Below, piece by piece: positions 57,848 to 64,000 of a stretch of DNA of 64,000 nt. Numbering within the stretch: the first letter of the stretch is position 1; every line of letters starts with the position of its first letter. The DNA comes from Arthrobacter sp. N199823. GTDB taxonomy: Bacteria > Actinomycetota > Actinomycetes > Actinomycetales > Micrococcaceae. The stretch spans positions 124,001 to 188,000 of the forward strand of contig NZ_PJIN01000002.1 of the NCBI RefSeq assembly GCF_002929705.1. Reading direction: 5' to 3'. Below the pieces are notes generated by a model, which had not been told where the DNA came from, made no database searches, and was given only the letters and a program-made list of their open reading frames with translations. The translations under genes were made by a program, and so were the position numbers.

Positions 57848-58513
57848 CTACCTAAAGAATAGATCTGCGACGATGTTGACGGAGTTGAGCAGCGACTGGC
57901 CTTTGGCCTTGGAATAGTCGGTGTAAATGATCTCCACAGGGTGCTCAACCCAGCGTGGCTTGATCTCAGCCAACTGGTGAATCAACTCGGAGGCGTGTGC
58001 CATACGATTTTGCTTGAGGTCGATCCTTGCTGCTGTGCCGACACCGAAAACCCGGAGTCCGTTGTGGGCGTCAGTGAGTGCCATGCCTGTTGACCAGCGG
58101 GACTGCACGGCCGCCACGCGCAGGACCAGCCGTTTCATCTTGGACACTTGGGTGCGATCATCCAGGAATCGCGAGCCAAGCACCACCTCGGCCTCACCGG
58201 AGCGAATCCGGGCCACCATGGCCAATGCGTCCTCGACGCGATGCTGGCCATCGGCGTCGAAGGTGACGATCTCAGTGGTTGCAGGGTCGCGCAGGGCATA
58301 TTCAATACCGGTCTGCAATGCGGCACCCTGACCAAGGTTGACCGGGTGCTGGACCACTAGGGCACCAGCCTCCCGGGCTACGTTCTGGGACCCGTCACTG
58401 CTGCCGTCGTCAATACAGACGACATGGGGGAAAACCGGCAGGAGGCCCTTAATTACGTCGCCGACGACAGTTGCCTCGTTGTACATCGGGATAACAATCC
58501 AAGTTCGACTCAC
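57848..58513 (-). CDS. GT2 polyprenyl-phosphate glycosyltransferase (DPM1/GtrB-like)
   Basis: A 221-residue soluble GT-A enzyme expected to load a sugar onto polyprenyl phosphate for use outside the membrane. The sequence opens WIVIPMYNEATVVGDVIKGL, then CIDDGSSDGS, and has the metal motif in FDADGQH and the LGSRFLDD loop. It lacks its own membrane spans, which fits the DUF2304 partner just downstream. The GTG at 58513 was chosen because homologues begin just before IVIPMYNE; the frame extends to 58570 without support. Ribosome site is weak. Confidence 0.85.
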   Translation of the reverse strand: MSRTWIVIPMYNEATVVGDVIKGLLPVFPHVVCIDDGSSDGSQNVAREAGALVVQHPVNLGQGAALQTGIEYALRDPATTEIVTFDADGQHRVEDALAMVARIRSGEAEVVLGSRFLDDRTQVSKMKRLVLRVAAVQSRWSTGMALTDAHNGLRVFGVGTAARIDLKQNRMAHASELIHQLAEIKPRWVEHPVEIIYTDYSKAKGQSLLNSVNIVADLFFR

Positions 58514-58576
58514 TGTTTCAGTATCCCATGAATAGAGGTGTGGGCAGCATGCTGCTGCGGGGCCGGGCATGTGACA

Positions 58577-59641
58577 TCAGGAACCGAAAGCACTGAGCAG
58601 TGCTGCAACTGCGCGCTTTGCAGCGTGGCCGTCACCGTAGGGGGTTGCGTCGGTGGGTGCGGGGGTGGGGCGTTGGACGGTTGCCGCCAACACCGACAGC
58701 TCGGCACTCACGAGCACGTTCCAGCCAAGGTCAACCGTTTCAACCCATTCGGTTTCCGGCCGAATGGTGGTGCATGGCACGCGCAAAAGGAATGCTTCCT
58801 TCTGCAATCCACCGGAATCAGTGACCACACCGGCGGAGTACATTGCAGCGTTGATCAGCTGCGGGTACGCGAGGGGTTCACTGAGCACGATGGCTCCTTG
58901 GTCCAGATCAATTCCATGCTTTTCAGCGAGACTGCGCAAGCGGGGATGTGCAAGGAGCAGGACCGGCTTGTCCAGGCTGGCCAACTCGGAGATAATTGCC
59001 TGCAATCGTTCCGGGGAGTCCGTGTTGTCTGGCCGGTGGATGGTGCTTACATAGTACGACCCCTTGCTCAAGCCGGCAGGCAGTGCCGCACCGCTCCCGA
59101 CCAGTGATTCGCGAACCTTGTAAAGAACATCAGTCATGACGTCGCCAACCAACACTGAACGCTTGCCAAGGCCTTCGGTGGCCAAGTGGTCCATGGCCAC
59201 CTGGGTGGGTGCCAGCAGCAGGTCGGCACTGTGGTCGGTGAGCACGCGGTTGTGCTCTTCGGGCATGCGGCGGTTGAAGGAGCGCAGCCCTGCCTCAAGG
59301 TGGGCCACGGGGACATGAAGTTTGGTTGCTGCGACGGCGGCAGCCAGCGTTGAATTGGTGTCGCCGTACACGAGAACACAATCCGGGGCCGACGTCTCAA
59401 TGATTTCTTCCAGACCTGCCAGCATGGCGCCAGTCTGGGCACCGTGCTTCCCTGAACCGACACCGAGGTTGAAGTCAGGTGCCGGGATGCCAAGGTCCCT
59501 GAAGAAGACATCGCTCATGAGCTCGTCGTAGTGCTGCCCGGTGTGGGCGATCAGGTGTTCCGCTGAACCTTCCATCGCTTGGGCGATGGGGGCAAGCTTC
59601 ACAAACTGGGGACGGGCACCGACAACACTAAGAATTCGCAT
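58577..59641 (-). CDS. UDP-N-acetylglucosamine 2-epimerase family (WecB/WbpI type)
   Basis: A 354-residue non-hydrolysing epimerase that inverts C2 of a UDP-HexNAc. The family's catalytic residues are present: Asp in YGDTNST, Glu in HLEAGLRS, Glu in PEEHNR, and His in STIHRPDN. It begins MRILSVVGARPQFVKLAPIA (ATG 59641); a longer frame to 59692 is not supported. With the WbpA/B/E/D genes in the window, it may act as WbpI, giving UDP-ManNAc(3NAc)A. Plain WecB activity is the alternative. It starts the minus-strand operon with the GT2 and DUF2304 genes. Confidence 0.88.
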   Translation of the reverse strand: MRILSVVGARPQFVKLAPIAQAMEGSAEHLIAHTGQHYDELMSDVFFRDLGIPAPDFNLGVGSGKHGAQTGAMLAGLEEIIETSAPDCVLVYGDTNSTLAAAVAATKLHVPVAHLEAGLRSFNRRMPEEHNRVLTDHSADLLLAPTQVAMDHLATEGLGKRSVLVGDVMTDVLYKVRESLVGSGAALPAGLSKGSYYVSTIHRPDNTDSPERLQAIISELASLDKPVLLLAHPRLRSLAEKHGIDLDQGAIVLSEPLAYPQLINAAMYSAGVVTDSGGLQKEAFLLRVPCTTIRPETEWVETVDLGWNVLVSAELSVLAATVQRPTPAPTDATPYGDGHAAKRAVAALLSAFGS

Positions 59642-59785
59642 GGGCCTAAGTTTAGTAGGAAGAGAAGGTGCGAATGCAACGGGAGCGGTCATTCCTTTGG
59701 CTGCGGCGGGACGTTCAGGTGACTGAGCAACACGTCTGAAGGATTTTCAACACACTGACTTGGATGGGGCCGGAAATAGTAGGGT

Positions 59786-59844
59786 TAGAATCCTCTGTGT
59801 CGTAGGAATGCTCACTACCCGAATCGTTTCAGTGGATACTGAAA
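59786..59844 (+). promoter_or_regulatory. Candidate -10 and leader inverted repeat of the GH25 gene
   Basis: TAGAAT (59786-59791) fits a -10, without a convincing -35. Downstream, TTTCAGT (59827-59833) and ACTGAAA (59838-59844) form a perfect 7-bp inverted repeat with a GGAT loop, 18 bases before the ATG at 59863. It could be an operator or a leader hairpin. Confidence 0.4.
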
Positions 59845-59862
59845 GCTTGCCTCTTTCGAAGA

Positions 59863-62634
59863 ATGAGGCCGAATCATGAAAGTTGTCTTGCTCGAATGAG
59901 AACCTCATCTCTGCGTAGGCCTGTCCGTATCTTTGCCCGGGCTACTATTTCCATGGTCACGGTGATCGGTTTGGCCGGGTTGGGGCTGCCAGGTGCGTTT
60001 GCGACAGAAATGCCCGTGCCTAGCACCCAACAAACCGCCACGGCTCGGCCGTCACTTCTTGCGTCTCCGACAACGACGCCCGAACCCAGCGCTCAACATA
60101 CGGCCTCGGCTCAGCCGTCACTTCTTGCGACTCCAACAACGACTCCAACAACGACGCCCGAACCCGCTGCGGGGCCTGAAACTCCAGGTCCCGTTAAAGC
60201 ACCCAGCGGCAGTCAGGACACGCTGCCACCAACGCCGGCGGCAGCAAAAAGCCTGAAGGACGCCCAGGGTCAAAACGGTGCGCACATGGGCATGAGCGCT
60301 GGCAGAGACGGCATGGCCCGGGCTTATGCGGAGACGCTGTCGCAGGCGGCCGGAGCGTGGGTGCCCGGGTTTGGTGTTCTGGGCATGGATGTCAGCGGGT
60401 ACCAGCCCTACGTTGATTGGCAGTCAGAGGCAGCCAAGGGGGCAAAATTTGCCTATGTCAAGGCCAGCGAAGGCATTGACATGACGAGTAAATTCTTCAG
60501 CAGCCAGTACACGGGTTCGCGCAATGTCAGTATGGTCAGGGGCGCATACCATTTTGCCTTGCCAAGTGTTTCCTCGGGAGCAGCCCAGGCCGACTTCTTT
60601 GTCAATAACGGGGGAGGGTGGTCACCCGATGGCTGGACGCTACCACCCCTGTTGGATGTGGAGTACAATCCCTATGCAGTGTTGGGGAACTCCTGTTTCA
60701 GCATGTCGGCCAGCCAGATGGTCTCCTGGATCCGGGCGTTCTCGGACCGGGTACTGGCACGAACTGGCAGAGTCCCAATGATCTACAGCACCAGCGACTG
60801 GTGGACAACGTGCACTGGAAACAGCTCCGCATTCGCTGCCAACGGGCTACATATTGCCGCCTACAACACTCGGGGACCCGAACCATTGCCCGCCGGCTGG
60901 CCGGACTACAAGATTTGGCAGTTTACCGACAGGGGACCCTTCGCTGGCGACTCCAATGTGTGGAAAGGCTCGCTGGCGCAACTGAAATCCTTCGCAATCC
61001 AAAGCGACCGTGCCAGCACCTCGGCCATCACAACCGATGTTGGGGACATCAACGGTGACGGCAGGAATGATGCGGTCTCGATCCAGACTGATGGGGCGCT
61101 GATGTTCCGTGCCGGATCAGGGAATGGCAAGTTCGCCTCCGGGGTAGCCATCGGCACCGGATGGAATGTCTACACAAAAATCATTGGCTCACGCGACGTA
61201 AATGGTGATGGGCGCAACGACCTGCTGGGCGTCAGGTCCGACGGTTCCATGTGGTTTTACGCCGGGACTGGAGTCGTTGGCAGCGGCACCAGTGGATACG
61301 CTCCCGGTCGAGTTGTGGGCACGAACAACTGGAACCAGTACTCCAGCATCGTTGCCGTGGGTGATGTGAATTCGGATAAAAAGAATGACCTGATCGCCAC
61401 TAGGCCGGATGGCACACTGTGGCTCATTCCCGGCCTAGGAACCATAAACTCCGCGGGGAGCGCCTTCGGCACTCCAAGCAGGATTGGTAGCTCTGGCTGG
61501 GACAGTTTCACAACGATTTCCGGAGTTGGCGATCTCAACTCCGACGGCGTGCCCGACGTTGTGGCCTCACGACCCGATGGCACGCTGTGGTTCTACGCCG
61601 GTACCGGCGAAAAGGCACCGTCCGTTAATGTCTTTGCCGCCGCAGAGAAGATTGGTACATCGGGCTGGAACCAGTTCCGCGACGTTCTCGGCGCGGGGGA
61701 TCTCGACGGCGACGGAAAGCCCGATATTGTTGGAATTCGGCCCGACGGCGTTATGTACTTTTATGCCGGGACCGGCATGCGAGACAACGGGTACGCGGCC
61801 GGGCAGCAAAAAGGCGGATCCGGCTGGAGCGCCTTCAAGCAGGTGCTGGCTGCCGGAGACCTGGATTCCGACGGGGTGCCGGACCTCCTGGCCATTACCT
61901 ACGACGGTTCGCTGTGGCAGTATCCGGGTAACCATGTCGGGGGATACAAGGCACGAATTGCCGTGGGCAACAGCTGGAACACATATGTGACGGTCATTGG
62001 CGCCGGCGACCTCAATGGCGACTCGAAGCCAGATCTACTGGCGATTCGTCCAGACGGTACCCTTTGGTTCTACGCGGGCAGTGGCAGGATCTCGGCCAAC
62101 AGTTCCGGCTATGCACCCGCGCTCAAAATCGGCACATACTGGAACTCATTCAAGGACGTTGTTGCTGTTGGGGACATGAACGCCGACGGCAGGGCGGACC
62201 TCATGGCCGCCCGCGCTGATGGGTCGCTGTGGTTCTACGCCGGGATCGGGTCCGTCTCGAGCGTCAACAACGGATTCGCCGCCGCCAAAAACCTGGGGGT
62301 CCAAGACTGGGTTGCCGCCTCGAAGTTCATTGGTTCAAAGGATTTCAACAGTGACGGGCGGAACGATCTGCTCTCCGTCGACGGCGCAGGGGCGTTGTGG
62401 TTCAGGGCCGGGACAGGAACCTTTACATCGGGCACCGGGTTGCGGACCCCGGCCAGGATCGGCAGTTCAGGATGGAACGCCTACGGCACAGTTCTTGGTG
62501 TCGGCGACACTAACCTGGACGGGAAGAACGATTTGGTCGGGATAAACAGTAACGGCAGTCTTTGGTTCTACCCAGGAACCGGAATGAAGATTTCGCCGTT
62601 CCGTGCGGGGGTCAATCAAGGAGCGCTCCGGTAG
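59863..62634 (+). CDS. Secreted GH25 muramidase with ten FG-GAP-like repeats
   Basis: A 923-residue exported lysozyme-like hydrolase. The signal peptide covers about 12-48, ending Ala-Phe-Ala. A Thr/Pro/Ala-rich linker (about 50-130) contains a recent internal duplication. The GH25 domain (about 170-385) has GMDVSGYQPYVDW and LLDVEY, which supply the catalytic Asp and Glu. Ten repeats of about 50 residues follow, each with a calcium-loop core such as GDINGDGRNDAV, GDLNSDGVPDVV or GDTNLDGKNDLV, then a LWFYAGTG strand, forming a propeller-like wall-binding module. ATG 59896 is an alternative start. Role: peptidoglycan remodelling or competitor lysis. Confidence 0.9.
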   Translation: MRPNHESCLARMRTSSLRRPVRIFARATISMVTVIGLAGLGLPGAFATEMPVPSTQQTATARPSLLASPTTTPEPSAQHTASAQPSLLATPTTTPTTTPEPAAGPETPGPVKAPSGSQDTLPPTPAAAKSLKDAQGQNGAHMGMSAGRDGMARAYAETLSQAAGAWVPGFGVLGMDVSGYQPYVDWQSEAAKGAKFAYVKASEGIDMTSKFFSSQYTGSRNVSMVRGAYHFALPSVSSGAAQADFFVNNGGGWSPDGWTLPPLLDVEYNPYAVLGNSCFSMSASQMVSWIRAFSDRVLARTGRVPMIYSTSDWWTTCTGNSSAFAANGLHIAAYNTRGPEPLPAGWPDYKIWQFTDRGPFAGDSNVWKGSLAQLKSFAIQSDRASTSAITTDVGDINGDGRNDAVSIQTDGALMFRAGSGNGKFASGVAIGTGWNVYTKIIGSRDVNGDGRNDLLGVRSDGSMWFYAGTGVVGSGTSGYAPGRVVGTNNWNQYSSIVAVGDVNSDKKNDLIATRPDGTLWLIPGLGTINSAGSAFGTPSRIGSSGWDSFTTISGVGDLNSDGVPDVVASRPDGTLWFYAGTGEKAPSVNVFAAAEKIGTSGWNQFRDVLGAGDLDGDGKPDIVGIRPDGVMYFYAGTGMRDNGYAAGQQKGGSGWSAFKQVLAAGDLDSDGVPDLLAITYDGSLWQYPGNHVGGYKARIAVGNSWNTYVTVIGAGDLNGDSKPDLLAIRPDGTLWFYAGSGRISANSSGYAPALKIGTYWNSFKDVVAVGDMNADGRADLMAARADGSLWFYAGIGSVSSVNNGFAAAKNLGVQDWVAASKFIGSKDFNSDGRNDLLSVDGAGALWFRAGTGTFTSGTGLRTPARIGSSGWNAYGTVLGVGDTNLDGKNDLVGINSNGSLWFYPGTGMKISPFRAGVNQGALR

Positions 62635-62687
62635 CTTCAAGGTGTCGGATGGATTCACTCGAATTACTGGGGAGTTGGACATGCAGA

Positions 62688-62693
62688 TAGGCT
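62688..62693 (+). promoter_or_regulatory. Candidate -10 for a leaderless galE transcript
   Basis: TAGGCT lies seven bases before the galE ATG at 62701. A weak -35 (TTACTG, 62664-62669) is 18 bases upstream. GGAGGG also abuts the ATG with one base between, too close for normal ribosome binding, so leaderless start is preferred but not certain. Confidence 0.4.
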
Positions 62694-62700
62694 GGAGGGT

Positions 62701-63714
62701 ATGAAGGTATTGGTTACCGGCGGCGCCGGATATATAGGTTCACACACAGTTCTCTGTCTACTGGAAGCCGGTCACAGCGTTGTTGTGCTGGACAATCTCG
62801 CAAACTCCTCAGTTGAGTCCCTGCGTAGAGTTGAGGAACTGACTGGCAAGCGTGCTGAGTTTGTTGAACTCGACTTGTTGGATGCCTCGGGTGTGGACTC
62901 CTTGTTCGCAAGTTCGGGTTTCGATTCCGTCATTCACTTTGCCGGTCTGAAGGCTGTGGGGGAGTCGGTAGCGGAGCCCCTTCGGTACTACCAGAACAAC
63001 ATCGTTGGGACGCTGAACCTGCTGGCTTCCATGGATAAGCACAGTGTCCGCACCTTGGTGTTCAGTTCCTCCGCCACGGTATACGGTGCCAGTGAGGAAG
63101 TCCCGCTCATCGAGAAGATGCCGCTCGACGCGACAAACCCCTATGGACGGACCAAGGAGCAGATCGAGGATATCCTGTCCGACCTGGGTGCCGCCGATTC
63201 CACGTGGAGGGTAGCACTGCTGCGCTACTTCAACCCCGTGGGCGCCCACCCGTCCGGACGCATTGGGGAAGACCCCCGCGGCATCCCGAACAATCTGCTG
63301 CCGTTCGTGGCGCAGGTTGCCGTGGGGCGCCGGGAGAAGGTCATGGTGTTCGGCAACGACTACCCGACTCCCGATGGCACCGGCGTGCGCGACTACATCC
63401 ACGTCATGGACCTGGCTGCCGGGCACTTGGCTGCACTCGACTACCTGCCAACCCATGCAGGTGTTTTCCGCTGGAACTTGGGAACCGGCAACGGCTCATC
63501 GGTGCTCGAGGTCATTCAAGCCTTCGGTGACGCTGCGGGCAGGCCCATCCCGTTCGAGTTTGCCGCCCGCCGTCCTGGCGATGCAGCAGTGAGCTACGCC
63601 GACCCGTCGGCTGCCTTGGCAGACCTAGGCTGGTCGGCCCGCCGGAACTTGGCGCAGATGTGTGAAGACCACTGGCGTTGGCAGTTCAACAACCCGCAAG
63701 GCTACAAAGCGTAA
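62701..63714 (+). CDS. galE: UDP-glucose 4-epimerase
   Basis: Interconverts UDP-glucose and UDP-galactose, and so supplies the substrate of Glf. The 337-residue SDR enzyme has the NAD motif VTGGAGYIGSHT, FSSSATVYG with the catalytic Ser/Thr, and the YGRTK catalytic Tyr-Lys pair. GVRDYIHVMDLA and WNLGTGNGSSVLEVI also fit GalE. Length is normal. It stands alone after the muramidase gene, and the group II intron begins 17 bases after its stop, in place of an obvious terminator. Confidence 0.95.
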   Translation: MKVLVTGGAGYIGSHTVLCLLEAGHSVVVLDNLANSSVESLRRVEELTGKRAEFVELDLLDASGVDSLFASSGFDSVIHFAGLKAVGESVAEPLRYYQNNIVGTLNLLASMDKHSVRTLVFSSSATVYGASEEVPLIEKMPLDATNPYGRTKEQIEDILSDLGAADSTWRVALLRYFNPVGAHPSGRIGEDPRGIPNNLLPFVAQVAVGRREKVMVFGNDYPTPDGTGVRDYIHVMDLAAGHLAALDYLPTHAGVFRWNLGTGNGSSVLEVIQAFGDAAGRPIPFEFAARRPGDAAVSYADPSAALADLGWSARRNLAQMCEDHWRWQFNNPQGYKA

Positions 63715-63731
63715 CTCTTGACATTCCGGAT

Positions 63732-64000
63732 GTGGGCCCAGCATGGGCATTTGCTTGGAGGTGAAAGTCCTCTGAAGGAGAAGGTGGTTTACCTTCTAGT
63801 CGATGGCAACGGCGTCACCGTGAGGTGGGGTGGGAAGGAAGCCGGAGGCAAAACCCTGCACCGAGGGACACAAACCGTATACAAGGCATGCTGGTTTGGG
63901 TAAGTCAGCAACAGATGGTGAAGCCCGTTCCACCGAAACGGGCAGTGTGTAAACGCGGCGGCGGCAGAGGGAAAGTATATGTTCTTACCTGGGGAGGTCT
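63732..64000 (+). mobile_element. Group II intron, 5' part (continues beyond the window)
   Basis: The boundary GTGGGCCCAGCATGGGC fits the GUGNG start of bacterial group II introns. It is followed by GGAGGTGAAAGTCCTC, GGAAGCCGGAGGCAAAAC, GGGACACAAACC and GTAAGTCAGCAACAGATGG, a series typical of intron domain I. No coding frame of intron type is reached before the window ends; a reverse transcriptase/maturase gene is expected downstream. The insertion lies in the galE 3' flank. The class cannot be fixed from this part. Confidence 0.8.

Noticed and set aside
63718-63903. A short open frame after galE
   Set aside because: It lies within the group II intron RNA motifs and has no protein features.

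Overview
This window comes from a high-GC Gram-positive chromosome, most likely an Arthrobacter-like member of the Micrococcaceae. The evidence is the set of actinobacterial hallmark genes: mtrA-mtrB-lpqB, a whiB1-type gene next to a pdtaS-type kinase, secA followed by an Rv3235-type gene, a 180-kDa-class NAD-glutamate dehydrogenase, and galactofuranan genes without mycolate genes in view. No rRNA, tRNA or CRISPR array was found.

Layout. 1-2410: the 3' end of a peptide ABC transporter ATPase, then chorismate mutase and a MetE-like protein. 2483-3349: a secreted SGNH hydrolase. 3396-9480 (minus): a membrane operon of a Pro/Gln-repeat membrane protein, DUF4129, DUF4350, MoxR ATPase and DUF58. 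9730-14223: the MtrAB-LpqB envelope signalling operon, then comF, hpf, a YcaQ-type DNA glycosylase and secA with a very long terminator hairpin. 20400-25943: small actinobacterial genes (Rv3235-like, LysM, an unknown, an AlpA/BldC-like HTH) followed by a CpaB-like SAF protein and a CpaE-like ATPase, with no pilus motor genes beside them. 26013-33572: NAD-GDH, pdtaS, whiB1 and a small membrane protein. 33673-38196 (minus): a 1507-residue FHA-FtsK/SpoIIIE (EccC-like) protein with no WXG100 partner in view.

38462-63714 is one large surface-glycan region. glf, a GlfT2-like transferase, wzm and wzt look like galactofuranan synthesis and ABC export. They are followed by an acyltransferase-SGNH gene interrupted by one in-frame TGA. 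After a 512-bp gap, 45861-59641 encodes a dehydrogenase, acetyltransferase, aminotransferase and Gfo/Idh oxidoreductase, with a 2-epimerase on the other strand. Together these match the complete WbpA/B/E/D/I-type route to a 2,3-diacetamido-uronic acid. Three GT4-type transferases, a Wzx-like flippase, a GT-C-like membrane protein, an acyltransferase and a GT2/DUF2304 pair accompany them. A GH25 muramidase with ten FG-GAP-like repeats and galE close the region.

The last 270 bases look like the 5' end of a group II intron inserted 17 bases after the galE stop codon.

Several genes appear to be leaderless: a -10-like hexamer lies only 6-7 bases before the start codon of aroQ, the 22145 gene, the 22974 HTH gene, the 33057 gene and galE.
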